A stretch of 47,605 nucleotides of DNA, taken from contig JALRKY010000030.1 in the NCBI GenBank assembly GCA_023260985.1, positions 1 through 47,605 of the forward strand, written 5' to 3'. The notes under the pieces are model-generated. The model made no database searches. It saw only the letters and a program-made list of their open reading frames with translations, and was not told the origin of the DNA. The number at the start of each line of letters is the position of its first letter. The first letter of the stretch is position 1. A program made the translations under genes and the position numbers. Below are positions 33,104 through 42,287 of the stretch, in pieces. The DNA comes from Altererythrobacter sp. (GTDB lineage Bacteria; Pseudomonadota; Alphaproteobacteria; Sphingomonadales; Sphingomonadaceae).

Positions 33104-36100
33104 ATGAAACTCAAGTATCTTCTGGCAGCGAGCGTTGTCAGCCTCACCGCTGCCACAACCATCGCAACGCCTGCTGTGGCGCAACAGATTACCTCGGGTA
33201 TCGAAGGCCGCGTTGTCGATGAAAGCGGCGTGGCGATTTCGGGCACCGTGATTGTTACCGACACGCGCACAGGCCAGGCTCGTACGCTGTCGACCGGTTC
33301 TGATGGCACCTTCCGCTTGGACAGCCTTGTCACCGGCGGTCCCTACACAGTTACCGCGACTTCGCCGGGCTTCGAAGGCCAGACGCTTGAGAACGTGTCG
33401 CTGACCCTGCAGGGCAATACCCAGCTGGTCTTCAGCCTGGCCGGTGCATCGGCCGGCGGCGACAATGTGATCATCGTGACCGGCGCCCGCGTGCAGCTCA
33501 GCCAGCGCGCAATCGGCCCGGGCCAGTCGTTCGGTGTGGAAACCATTGAAGCTTTCCCGTCGATCACCCGTGACGTCCGCGACATCATCCGCATCGACCC
33601 GCGCGTCAGCCTCGACCGTTCGAACGAAGTCGATCGCGTGTCCTGCCTCGGCGGCAACGACCGCTCGAACGCCTTCACCGTTGACGGTATCGCCCAGTCC
33701 GACCTGTTCGGTCTCAACGGCACGCCGTTCGCCAGCCGCAACTCGCTGCCGCTTCCCTATGACGTGGTGCGTGAAACCTCGGTCGAGTTCGCACCGTTTG
33801 ACGTGCAGTACGGCCAGTTCACCGGCTGCGCGATCAACGTCGTCACCAAGTCGGGCGGGAATGAATTCAGCGGTTCGGCCTTCTTCACCTATGCGAGCGA
33901 CAGCCTGCAGGCCGACACGGCGGGCGGGCAGGACTTCAGCGCCAGTCCCTATAAAGAAAAGCGCTGGGGTGCGACGCTTGGTGGCCCGATCATCAAGGAC
34001 CGCCTGTTCTTTTTCCTCGGCTACGAAACGACCGATCTTTCGGACAGCTTCGAATACGGCCCGGCAGGCGAAGGCTATCCGAACGAGTTGAATTACGTAA
34101 CGACCGCGCAATTCGAGCAGTTTTCGCAGATTCTCAGCGACGTTTACGGCTTCGAAACTGGCGGCCTCGCGCGCAACCTGCCTGAGAAGAACAAGCGTTA
34201 CTTCGGTCGTATCGACGCGCTGATCAGCGACAATCACCGCCTTGAAGCGAGCTACCAGCGCCTCGAGGAGACTAACGTTGAAAGCGACGACTTCTCCGAT
34301 AGTCGTAACATTTTCACGGGTTATAATAGCTTCGAGGATGAAGGCACGGAGAGCGATTATTACTCGGTCCGCCTCTACTCCGACTGGTCAGAAGATTTCT
34401 CGACCGAGATCCGCGCCAGCCGGGCAATCGTGCAGGACATTCAGGGCCCGGTCGGCGGTGGTGAAGCACAAGACGCCAACCCGATGCCGCGCTTTATGGT
34501 CGGCGTGACCAACGGCGGCGAATTCGGTGCACTGTTGGCAGGCCCCGGCTTTTCGCGGACTTCGAACGACCTCAAGACTACAGTGACCCAGGTCAAAGCG
34601 CTCGGCCGATGGAACAACAACGATCACACCATCACGATCGGTGGAGAACTAAACGAACTTAAGGTGTTCAACCTTTTTGCTCAGAACTCGACCGGTACTC
34701 TAACTTTCAAAAATTTGACCGACTTCGCTAATGGTGTGTTATCTGGGGGCTCCAATACCAATCCGGGCGGACAGGATGTTTTTGGCGGATCTGGTGCAGG
34801 TGCATATGGCAACTTTACCGCTAGCGGAGACATCAACGATGCCGCGGCCAGTTGGAAGCGCCGAACTTGGTCGATTTACGCCCAAGACGAGTGGACCGTC
34901 ACCGATCAGTTAGACGTGATTGGGGGCGTACGTGTCGAATGGCTGTCGGGCGATGCGCCAACTGCCAACCCGAATTTCGTTAATCGGTATGGCTTCAGCA
35001 ATGCTAACGGTTTCAGCAAGATCGATCCGGTTGTGATGCCGCGGCTCGGCTTCACCTACAATCTCTATAATGATGGGCTCTTCTCGAACACGCAGATCAA
35101 AGGTGGTGTGGGCCGCTTCACTGGTGGTGACCCGGGAGTATATTTTTCTAATGCCTTCTCTAACAACGGCTATGCTGTCGGATTTGCACGGACCGGGCAG
35201 AGCGGCTGCTTCACTGGAGCCCAGGCTGACGTGGTTACAAATGGCCAATTCACCGGGATCCCTGCATGCGTGATTGCCAATGCGGCGGCACAGTCCTCAG
35301 GTGGCTTGGCTGACACTCAGTCGACTGACCCGAACTTCAAGATGCCGACTGTGTGGCGTGCCAATTTGGGCGTTTCGACGACCTTCGGTGCCGAGAGCGG
35401 CTTCTTCAGCGACTGGAACCTGAACCTCGACTTCATTTATTCGAAGTTCCAGAACCCGGTTGATTTCGTTGACCTGTCGCAAGTGGTGAACACTGCGCTG
35501 GGTCTCAACGGTTATACGGTAGACGGTCGCCCGATCTATCGTGCGATCGATCCGACCAGAACGGGCTGCGCTGCCGTGCTGCAGAACCAGGGCGGAAGCC
35601 CGCCAGTGTGGACCGGCGTTACTTCGGCCTGCTTTGGCACCAGTCGCGACGACGAAATCCAGCTGACAAATGGCAATAGCTACGAAAGCAAGATTGCTTC
35701 GGCGATCCTTTCGAAGACCTGGCGCAACGGCATCTTCACCGAAGGCGGCCGCATTCGCTTCAACCTTGGTTATGCCTACACCGACTCTGAGAACAACCGG
35801 AACAACAACAGCTCGACCGCCACCTCAAGCTTCGACATCGTCGCAGCTGCGGACCGTCAGTCAGTCGATGTCGCGCGTAGCGAATATTCTTCGAAGCATA
35901 ACTTAACGCTTGGCCTGAACATGCGTGAAGAGTTCTTCGGCGATTATGCGACCAGCTTCGGCTTTATGTTTGTTGCCCGTTCGGGCCGTCCGTTCTCGGT
36001 CGTTTGGGACAATGCTCCGAGCGAAGTGCTCAACGACAGCGCCAGCGGCGACTTTAACTCGCTGATGTACATTCCCACTGGCGTGGGCGATCCGAACGTC

Positions 36101-36538
36101 GTGATCGGGGATGCGGCCTTCGCCACCGCACTCGACAACTTCATATCGGAAACACCCTGCATTAATAAGTACCGGGGGCAATCGCTGCCGCGAAACAGCT
36201 GCAGCAACCCCTGGTTCTACGACCTCGACCTGCGCTTTAGCCAGGAACTGCCCGGGCCGATGAAGGCCTTCGGGGTTAAGGACGACAAGTTTCGTTTGTT
36301 CGTGGACTTCGACAACTTCCTGAACCTGCTCGACTCGGGCTCGAATGTCTTCAAGCGCTACAGCTACACAGAAGCTCTGGTACGCGCTGCGGCGATCGAC
36401 TCTCAGGGTCGCTACGTATACTCGCCGGTCACGGCGCAGTATAACGCGACTGCAGGAACGACCGGGTTCCGCGATCCGTTCGTCCAGTCTTCCTCATCCC
36501 TTTGGAAGATCCAGCTGGGTGTGAGCTACGAGTTCTAA
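33104..36538 (+). CDS. TonB-dependent receptor with carboxypeptidase-regulatory (Oar-like) N-terminus
   Basis: 1144 residues, an outer-membrane active transporter. Signal peptide 1-27 (ends TPAVAQ). A carboxypeptidase-regulatory-like domain follows (about 28-110, GIEGRVVDESGVAISGTVIV), then an IIVTGARV TonB-box-like segment, the plug with AFTVDGIAQSDLFG and GQFTGCAINVVTKSGGNEFSG, and a beta-barrel ending in the C-terminal signature IQLGVSYEF. Two plug cysteines (VSCLGG and FTGCAIN) could pair. The middle third (about 34.2-35.3 kb) is more AT-rich than both ends. The substrate is unknown; Oar-like receptors in sphingomonads are often expanded families. A terminator follows. Confidence 0.93.
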   Translation: MKLKYLLAASVVSLTAATTIATPAVAQQITSGIEGRVVDESGVAISGTVIVTDTRTGQARTLSTGSDGTFRLDSLVTGGPYTVTATSPGFEGQTLENVSLTLQGNTQLVFSLAGASAGGDNVIIVTGARVQLSQRAIGPGQSFGVETIEAFPSITRDVRDIIRIDPRVSLDRSNEVDRVSCLGGNDRSNAFTVDGIAQSDLFGLNGTPFASRNSLPLPYDVVRETSVEFAPFDVQYGQFTGCAINVVTKSGGNEFSGSAFFTYASDSLQADTAGGQDFSASPYKEKRWGATLGGPIIKDRLFFFLGYETTDLSDSFEYGPAGEGYPNELNYVTTAQFEQFSQILSDVYGFETGGLARNLPEKNKRYFGRIDALISDNHRLEASYQRLEETNVESDDFSDSRNIFTGYNSFEDEGTESDYYSVRLYSDWSEDFSTEIRASRAIVQDIQGPVGGGEAQDANPMPRFMVGVTNGGEFGALLAGPGFSRTSNDLKTTVTQVKALGRWNNNDHTITIGGELNELKVFNLFAQNSTGTLTFKNLTDFANGVLSGGSNTNPGGQDVFGGSGAGAYGNFTASGDINDAAASWKRRTWSIYAQDEWTVTDQLDVIGGVRVEWLSGDAPTANPNFVNRYGFSNANGFSKIDPVVMPRLGFTYNLYNDGLFSNTQIKGGVGRFTGGDPGVYFSNAFSNNGYAVGFARTGQSGCFTGAQADVVTNGQFTGIPACVIANAAAQSSGGLADTQSTDPNFKMPTVWRANLGVSTTFGAESGFFSDWNLNLDFIYSKFQNPVDFVDLSQVVNTALGLNGYTVDGRPIYRAIDPTRTGCAAVLQNQGGSPPVWTGVTSACFGTSRDDEIQLTNGNSYESKIASAILSKTWRNGIFTEGGRIRFNLGYAYTDSENNRNNNSSTATSSFDIVAAADRQSVDVARSEYSSKHNLTLGLNMREEFFGDYATSFGFMFVARSGRPFSVVWDNAPSEVLNDSASGDFNSLMYIPTGVGDPNVVIGDAAFATALDNFISETPCINKYRGQSLPRNSCSNPWFYDLDLRFSQELPGPMKAFGVKDDKFRLFVDFDNFLNLLDSGSNVFKRYSYTEALVRAAAIDSQGRYVYSPVTAQYNATAGTTGFRDPFVQSSSSLWKIQLGVSYEF

Positions 36539-36565
36539 AACTCCTCAGCGTTGCTGGAACAAGTG

Positions 36566-36600
36566 AAACGGCGGGGCCCATGGTTCCGCCGTTTTGCTTT
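36566..36600 (+). terminator. Rho-independent terminator of the TonB receptor gene
   Basis: AAACGGCGG (36566-36574) and CCGCCGTTT (36586-36594) form a perfect 9-bp stem with an 11-nt loop, followed by TGCTTT. It lies 28 nt after the receptor stop. Confidence 0.8.
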
Positions 36601-36683
36601 GGCATGAAGGCTGCATAAGCTGCCCGAATGGAATGGCACGCACAGCGCTATTCGGAAACCAGCCGGCGCCAGGCCGGTAACTC

Positions 36684-36725
36684 ATACTGTATTAGTATCG
36701 TAAGACACAGACTTCAAGAAGTCTG
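36684..36725. promoter_or_regulatory. Two inverted repeats upstream of the DUF389 gene
   Basis: ATACT-GTATT-AGTAT (36684-36698) is a 5-bp inverted repeat, and CAGACTTCAAGAAGTCTG (36708-36725) is a perfect 18-bp palindromic repeat with an AA centre. They lie 80-120 nt upstream of the DUF389 start in a promoter-sized gap and may be operators. No promoter boxes can be assigned with confidence. Confidence 0.4.
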
Positions 36726-36805
36726 CCGCAATCGCGCGCTCGCGTCCATGCTTTCGTTCGAAGAGACAAGGGTGTAGAAAACCAAAAGCCCAACACTTGT
36801 GATGG

Positions 36806-38359
36806 ATGGAAAGTTTGACAGAAACCCCCGCAGAGCAGAGCCCGGCGTCCGAAAATGGCTTCGCCAGCGTCAGTTCGAACTTCTCCAGCGTCCTGCTTAG
36901 TTTTCGGGTCTGGTGGCGACAGGACGTGGTCGGCACGGTCGACCAGGCTTCTGTTATCGAGAAGCGGCGCGAAGATTGCGGGCTGACCGAGCGCTACCTT
37001 TTCATGACCGCCATGTCGGGCGGCATTGCGATCCTCGGCCTGCTGCTGTCTTCGCCTGCTGTGGTTATCGGCGCGATGCTGCTGTCGCCATTGATGGGGC
37101 CTATCATGGGTCTCGGCTTCGCGCTGGCGATCGGCGACTACCACTGGCTCAAGCAATCCGCGCGCTCGCTGGCGTGGGGCAGCCTGATGGCGATCATGCT
37201 GTGCGCCTTGGTAGTTTTCATGTCGCCGATCCAGACCGTGACGCCCGAAATCGCGGCGCGCACTAGGCCAAACCTCTTTGACCTGATGATCGCGCTTTTT
37301 TCGTCGCTGGCGGGCGCCTATGCGATGATCCGCGGGCGTGAAGGCACGATTGTGGGCGTGGCGATTGCGACCGCTTTGATGCCGCCGCTGGCCGTCGTCG
37401 GCTTCGGTGTGGCAACGCTCAACTGGACGGTCTTTTCGGGCGCGCTTTTGCTGTTCGTCACCAACCTCATCACGATCGCGCTGACCGCGTGGGGCATGGC
37501 GCGGCTCTATGGCTTCCGCAGCAGCCTGAGCGAGCGCCAGTCGCTATTCCAGAACGTTGCGGTGGCCGCAGTGTTTGTCGCACTTGCCGTTCCGTTGTTC
37601 TTCACGCTTCGCCAGATCGGCTGGGAGTACAATGCAGACAGGATCATCCGTTCCGAAATCATGGAAAATTTCGGCAGGCGTTCGCGGCTGAGCGAAGTCG
37701 CTAGCGACTACGCAACCGAGCCGGTGAAGGTCAGCGCTACCGTTCTGACCCCTGTTCTGAAGCCAGATGCCGAATCTCGCACTGAGAGCGCGCTAGCGGA
37801 ACGGCTCGGACGCCCGGTCGAGCTTACAATCACGCAATACCAGGTGGGCACAAGCGCCACCGCGGCGCAGCAGGCCGAACTTTCGGCATCACGCGCGAGG
37901 GAGGAAGACGCAGCCACCCAGCGCGCAGAAATGCTGGCCCAACGGCTTGCCCTGGTGGCGGGCGTTTCAGAGGACGATGTCATCGTAGACCGGCAGCGGC
38001 GCAGGGCCGTGGTGCGTGCGAAGCCGCTTGATGGTGCCGCCCTTTCGACCTATCGCGTGCTGGAACAGCGGATCGCGGCAACCGAACCCGATTGGCGCAT
38101 CGAACTGCTTCCACCGCGTCGCTCGCTGCCAGCCATTTCCTTTGCCAATGGCGATCCCGACAATGCCGGTGAGGCCGCCTTGGCGCTGATCGCTTGGGCG
38201 GCACAACGGCTCGATTCCCCAGTGGTTCTGGAGGGGCCTTCGGGGCCGACGGCGCGCTCTGCGGAATTGCTGAAGGAAAAGGGCGTTACCGCCTCGCTTG
38301 CGCTGACGACGCGCAGGAATGGTGCAGTGCAGGCGCGCTGGGCCAATACCGCAAACTAG
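36806..38359 (+). CDS. DUF389 family membrane protein
   Basis: 517 residues. The DUF389 core (TIGR00341-type) spans about residues 60-280: YLFMTAMSGGIAILGLLL, SPAVVIGAMLLSPLMGPIMGLGFAL, GREGTIVGVAIATALMPPLAVVGFG, five or six TM helices. A long C-terminal part without TM helices (about 290-517) has alternating strands and helices, with a charged helical stretch AAQQAELSASRAREEDAATQ. The start at 36806 gives MESLTETPAEQ. The biochemical function of DUF389 proteins is not established. It converges with the acyl-AMP ligase gene. Confidence 0.85.
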   Translation: MESLTETPAEQSPASENGFASVSSNFSSVLLSFRVWWRQDVVGTVDQASVIEKRREDCGLTERYLFMTAMSGGIAILGLLLSSPAVVIGAMLLSPLMGPIMGLGFALAIGDYHWLKQSARSLAWGSLMAIMLCALVVFMSPIQTVTPEIAARTRPNLFDLMIALFSSLAGAYAMIRGREGTIVGVAIATALMPPLAVVGFGVATLNWTVFSGALLLFVTNLITIALTAWGMARLYGFRSSLSERQSLFQNVAVAAVFVALAVPLFFTLRQIGWEYNADRIIRSEIMENFGRRSRLSEVASDYATEPVKVSATVLTPVLKPDAESRTESALAERLGRPVELTITQYQVGTSATAAQQAELSASRAREEDAATQRAEMLAQRLALVAGVSEDDVIVDRQRRRAVVRAKPLDGAALSTYRVLEQRIAATEPDWRIELLPPRRSLPAISFANGDPDNAGEAALALIAWAAQRLDSPVVLEGPSGPTARSAELLKEKGVTASLALTTRRNGAVQARWANTAN

Positions 38360-38379
38360 ACAGGCTCTTCAGGAGGCGA

Positions 38380-40113
38380 TCAGGCGGCCAGCTGGATCGG
38401 CTCGATTTCGCCCGAAAGGTAAAGCTTCTTCGCCTTTGCGCGGCTGAGCTTGCCCGAGCTGGTGCGCGGCAGCGTGCGCGGCGGCACCAGTTCCACGATA
38501 CAGCTCATGCCCGTGACCGAGCGGACCTTGTCGGCGATCTCGTTGCGCAGGTGCACGCGCTCTTCCGGATCGGAAACGCGGCAATGCACCAGCACCGCCG
38601 GCGCTTCCTCGCCATTCTCCATCTCGATCGAGAAGGCGGCGATGTCGCCATGGTTGAAGCCCGGCAATTGTTCCACCGCCCATTCGATATCCTGCGGCCA
38701 GTGGTTCTTGCCGTTGATGATGATCATGTCCTTCGCGCGGCCGACGATGAACAGATATCCGTCCGCAACATAGCCCATGTCGCCAGTGTCGAGCCAACCG
38801 TCGACGAGGCAATCCTCGGTCGCTTCAGGGTTGCGGAAATAGGAGTGCATCACGCTGGGGCCGCGGCACCACACCTTGCCGATCTGGTGGTGGCCCTTTG
38901 CCTGTCCGCCTTCGCCGCGGATCTCGACATCCATGTCGGGCAGCGGCTTGCCGCAATTGACGATCGCGCGATAGCGCGCCGGGCGCGACAGATTGAGTTC
39001 CGAACCCGAGAGGCGCTCTTCCTCGACCAGTTCGACGCGGATACCTTCGCCCGGCGGCATGACGGTTACAGCCAGCACCGCTTCCGCCAGCCCATAGCTG
39101 GGCGTGAAGGCGCTGGCCTTGAATCCGGCCTCTGCAAAGGCGTTGACGAAGTTCTGCATCACGTCGGGGCGGATCATGTCGGCGCCATTCCCGGCGACCC
39201 GCCAGCGCGACAGGTCGAACCGTTCGGACACATGGCTCTGGCTGGAAATGCGGCGGGCGCAGATGTCGTAGCCGAAGGTCGGCGAATAGCTGAGCGTCTT
39301 GCCCTCATTGCGACTGATCATGTCGAGCCATGCGAGCGGCCGCCGCGCGAAATGATCGGGCTTGAGATAGTCGCAGCTGACCTGGTTCGCGATGAGCGAC
39401 AGGAAGCAGCCGACCAGCCCCATGTCGTGATACCACGGCAGCCAGCTCACCACCCGGTCGCCCTGGCCCACGACCATCGAAGTCGCATGGCCGTATAGGT
39501 TGTGGAGCAAGGCACGGTGGGTCACGGCGACGCCGGTCGGGAAGCGGGTCGAGCCGCTCGAATATTGCAAATAGCAGATGTCTTCCGGATCGGTCTGCGG
39601 CAGCTCGCACTCGGGCGCGTCGCGCTTGGCGAAATCCTGCCAGGACTCGCTCGGGCAGCCCTGCTTGGCGGCGGCGGCCTGCGCCATCTCGGTGATTTCT
39701 TCCGGGTAGATTAGGATCTTGGGATCGGAGCTCTGCAGCTGCACTGCAAGCTGATCGATATAGCTTTCCTTGCCGCCGAAAGTCGTCGGCAGCGGCAACG
39801 GAACGGGCCATGCTCCGGCATAGACGCAGGCGCAGAACAGCGCGGCGAAATCGGGGCCGGTCTCGGCGATCAGCGCAACCCGGTCTTCCTTGCCGATCCC
39901 CGCTGCGACCATGCGGCGCGCCATGATCAGCGCATCCTTGCGCATCTCGGAATAAGGGTAGGGGCGCTCGAGCATGCCCCGCATATCGTGAAAATTGAGG
40001 CCCTTTTCGCTCTGCGCGGCATAGTCGATCGCTTCGTTGAACGTAGCGAAGTCGGACCGCCTGCGCGGCAAGGGGCAGTCGTTCGGCGTCGGCGTGAGTG
40101 CGGCGTCGGTCAT
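38380..40113 (-). CDS. Fatty acyl-AMP ligase
   Basis: 577 residues from the ATG at 40113; a TTG 11 codons upstream is a weaker choice. Acyl-adenylate-forming enzyme of the FAAL type: phosphate loop YLQYSSGSTRFPTGVAVTH, then the FAAL-typical WYHDMGLVGCFLS and YLKPDHFARRPLAWLDMIS, the A8-region DTGDMGYVADGYLFIVGRAKDMI, and a C-terminal domain ending in TSSGKLSRAKAKKLY. FAALs activate fatty acids as adenylates for transfer to an acyl carrier protein, usually in polyketide or lipopeptide loci. No carrier protein, PKS or NRPS gene is adjacent, so its partner is elsewhere. Confidence 0.9.
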   Translation of the reverse strand: MTDAALTPTPNDCPLPRRRSDFATFNEAIDYAAQSEKGLNFHDMRGMLERPYPYSEMRKDALIMARRMVAAGIGKEDRVALIAETGPDFAALFCACVYAGAWPVPLPLPTTFGGKESYIDQLAVQLQSSDPKILIYPEEITEMAQAAAAKQGCPSESWQDFAKRDAPECELPQTDPEDICYLQYSSGSTRFPTGVAVTHRALLHNLYGHATSMVVGQGDRVVSWLPWYHDMGLVGCFLSLIANQVSCDYLKPDHFARRPLAWLDMISRNEGKTLSYSPTFGYDICARRISSQSHVSERFDLSRWRVAGNGADMIRPDVMQNFVNAFAEAGFKASAFTPSYGLAEAVLAVTVMPPGEGIRVELVEEERLSGSELNLSRPARYRAIVNCGKPLPDMDVEIRGEGGQAKGHHQIGKVWCRGPSVMHSYFRNPEATEDCLVDGWLDTGDMGYVADGYLFIVGRAKDMIIINGKNHWPQDIEWAVEQLPGFNHGDIAAFSIEMENGEEAPAVLVHCRVSDPEERVHLRNEIADKVRSVTGMSCIVELVPPRTLPRTSSGKLSRAKAKKLYLSGEIEPIQLAA

Positions 40114-40243
40114 ATTATTCAGCGAAACCCGTGATATGTTGCGCAAAATGGCGCTTTAATCGTCCCCAATGCGGAAGTCTCCCCATGTCCGCACCTATTA
40201 CAGCTTTCCCATTTGATAAGGAGTGTGGCACGAATAAGGCGAA

Positions 40244-40828
40244 ATGGTTGCAAAGCAAACCACCTTGTCACCCAAACGTCGCAGCCCGGCACCGCTCGAC
40301 CGTGCAAAACTGGAAGAATTGGCGCTGGCCTATCTGGCGCGGTTCGCGACGAGCTCGGCCAAATTGGAGGCCTATCTCCGCCGCAAGATCCGCGAGCGGG
40401 GCGTCGCGGAAGGGGCGGAACCGCTCGATGTGGCGTCTCTCGTCGAACGCATGGTCGAGCTGAGATATGTTGACGATGCCGCCTTCGCTCGCACGCGTGC
40501 CTCGGGCCTGCTGCGCAAGGGCTATGGCGCAAGGCGCGTCGATCAGACACTTCGTGCAGCCGGGATCGACGAAGAATTGCGCGAGGATGCGGCTCCGGGG
40601 GAAGCCGCGGCGCGCCGCGCTGCGCTCGCTCTGGCACGCAAGCACGGTTTCGGCCCGTTCGGGGCGCCTGCGGAGGAGAGCGAGGGCCTTGATCGTGCCA
40701 AGCGCGAGAAACAGATTGCAGCAATGATCAGGGCGGGCCATGGCTTCGATGCGGCGCGCGCGCTAGTGGATGCCGCCAGCGTGGAGGATGCGGCGGATTG
40801 GGTTCAAGAAGCGGAGGAGTGGGATTGA
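40244..40828 (+). CDS. recX: Regulatory protein RecX
   Basis: 194 residues. Modulates RecA filament activity. Three RecX-type helical repeats are visible, including LAYLARFATSSAKLEAYLRRKIRERG, LVERMVELRYVDDAAFARTRAS, and the C-terminal KQIAAMIRAGHGFDAARALVD. recA is not adjacent. The ATG at 40244 has AAGGCGA just upstream. Its stop overlaps the start of the DUF192 gene by 1 nt (TGATG), and the next genes follow on the same strand. Confidence 0.88.
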   Translation: MVAKQTTLSPKRRSPAPLDRAKLEELALAYLARFATSSAKLEAYLRRKIRERGVAEGAEPLDVASLVERMVELRYVDDAAFARTRASGLLRKGYGARRVDQTLRAAGIDEELREDAAPGEAAARRAALALARKHGFGPFGAPAEESEGLDRAKREKQIAAMIRAGHGFDAARALVDAASVEDAADWVQEAEEWD

Positions 40829-41343
40829 TGAGATCGAAGGGGCTTGTTGCGCTGCTGGCGTTCGCTTCGCTGGGCTGCTCGCCCAATCCCGATGCCACGG
40901 CGCGGCAAGGATCGGCCGATGCGGAAACGGCCCCGGCTGTCGCGGCCGGCCGCCATCCCGTCTCGGGATTGCAGGTGATCGATCTGTCAGTCATCTCGGT
41001 CCGGCAGCGCCACCAGTTGCGGGTCGAACTGGCCGATACGCCGGAAGCGCAAGCGCGCGGACTGATGTTCCGCACCGAACTGGGCGATGGCGAAGGCATG
41101 CTGTTTCCTTCCGACATCCCCGACGTGCGCAGCTTCTGGATGAAGAACACCCCGCTTTCGCTCGACATCATCTTTGTCGGGGTCGACGGGCGGATCATCA
41201 ACATCGCCGCCAATACCGAACCCTATTTGCTCGATTCGGTCCGTTCGGATGGGATTGCCAGCGCAGTGCTCGAACTGCGCGCGGGCCGCGCGGCCGAATT
41301 GGGCATCGCACCGGGTGACAAGGTCGAATACACCCTGCCTTAG
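40828..41343 (+). CDS. DUF192 family lipoprotein
   Basis: 171 residues. A lipobox LASLGC-type sequence (FASLGC, Cys17) predicts a lipid-anchored periplasmic protein. The DUF192 core follows: RQRHQLRVELADTPEAQARGLMFRTELG, GMLFPSD, SFWMKNTPLSLDIIFVGVDG and a C-terminal LELRAGRAAELGIAPGD. DUF192 proteins are widespread and of uncertain function. The ATG lies inside the recX stop, so they are translationally coupled. Confidence 0.88.
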   Translation: MRSKGLVALLAFASLGCSPNPDATARQGSADAETAPAVAAGRHPVSGLQVIDLSVISVRQRHQLRVELADTPEAQARGLMFRTELGDGEGMLFPSDIPDVRSFWMKNTPLSLDIIFVGVDGRIINIAANTEPYLLDSVRSDGIASAVLELRAGRAAELGIAPGDKVEYTLP

Positions 41344-41394
41344 GGTCAGCTTCGCGCTTGGCGCGGGCATGCTTATCCGCTAATCGCGCGGGCC

Positions 41395-41790
41395 ATGGGA
41401 ATCCTCAGCAAGATCTTCACCTGGTGGGATGGCGCCACCATCGGCACCATGCTCTTCACCGCGCGCAAGGGCGAGCACGTCGGCACCGATGTGCAGGGCA
41501 ACAAATATTACCGCTCGAAGCCCAAGGCTGGCGAGCGCGAGCGCCGCTGGGTAATCTACAATGGCAATAACGATGCCAGCCGCGTGCCGAGCGAATGGCA
41601 TGGCTGGCTGCACGGCGCGTTCGACGATGTGCCGGAAAGTCGCCTGCCGCCCCCGCGGATCTGGGAAGCCGACTATACGCCGAACGCCACCGGGACAGCT
41701 GCCGCCTACCGGCCGCAGGGTGCGCTTGAGCGGGGCGGCAGGCGTGCGCCCGCAACCGGGGATTACGAAGCCTGGAGCCCGGAAGGCTGA
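41395..41790 (+). CDS. NDUFA12-family complex I accessory subunit
   Basis: 131 residues. Homologue of mitochondrial NDUFA12 (B17.2), an accessory subunit of NADH:ubiquinone oxidoreductase found in alphaproteobacteria. Signatures: GTDVQGNKYYRS, RRWVIYNG, ASRVPSEWHGWLHG and a C-terminal YEAWSPEG. The nuo operon itself is not in the window, which is usual for this gene. The next gene starts 2 nt after its stop. Confidence 0.93.
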   Translation: MGILSKIFTWWDGATIGTMLFTARKGEHVGTDVQGNKYYRSKPKAGERERRWVIYNGNNDASRVPSEWHGWLHGAFDDVPESRLPPPRIWEADYTPNATGTAAAYRPQGALERGGRRAPATGDYEAWSPEG

Positions 41791-41792
41791 AC

Positions 41793-42287
41793 ATGCGCGG
41801 GCCGCATATCTGCCTGGCACTTGCCGGTGCGATCGCGCTGGCGGCCTGCGATCGGGAACCGCCCGCGCCCAAGCCGGTCGAAACCGAATTGCCGCAAGAT
41901 CTGTCGACGCCTGCCTCGCCTCTACCGGCTGACGCAGCGGGCACCGCGGGGATCGGCACGCCGATGGCAGATCGGGTGGCTACGCTGGGCCTTCTCAACA
42001 AGCGCAACAATTCGAGCCAGGATATCGAGCTGAAGCCGGGCGAATCGCGCCGGATCGGTGACATCATCATCCGCTTGCAGGCTTGCGAGCGCACCGCGCC
42101 GTGGGAAATGCAGCGCGAAACCGGAGCTTTCGTGCAAGTGCTGGTGCAGGATCGTGGTTCGGAGGATTTCCGCCGCATCTTCTCAGGCTGGCTGTTCAAG
42201 AACTCGCCCAGCCTCAACGTGGTCGAGCACCCGATCTACGACGTCTGGGTCAAAGACTGCGCAATGAGCTTCCCCGACGACGAATGA
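41793..42287 (+). CDS. DUF2155 family lipoprotein
   Basis: 164 residues. The lipobox LAAC (Cys19 in AIALAACDRE) predicts a lipoprotein. A Pro-rich linker leads to the DUF2155 core: ELKPGESRRIGDIIIRLQACERTAPWE, then AFVQVLVQD, FSGWLFKNSPSLNVVEHPIYDVWVKDC. It probably carries a disulfide between the two core cysteines. Function unknown. The adjacency to the NDUFA12 gene is common in alphaproteobacteria. The 3' end overlaps the convergent aat gene by 52 nt. Confidence 0.85.
   Translation: MRGPHICLALAGAIALAACDREPPAPKPVETELPQDLSTPASPLPADAAGTAGIGTPMADRVATLGLLNKRNNSSQDIELKPGESRRIGDIIIRLQACERTAPWEMQRETGAFVQVLVQDRGSEDFRRIFSGWLFKNSPSLNVVEHPIYDVWVKDCAMSFPDDE

Noticed and set aside
33104..36538. TonB receptor as a novel giant gene
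   Set aside because: Its domain order is the established Oar-like architecture of sphingomonads; only its mosaic composition is worth attention.
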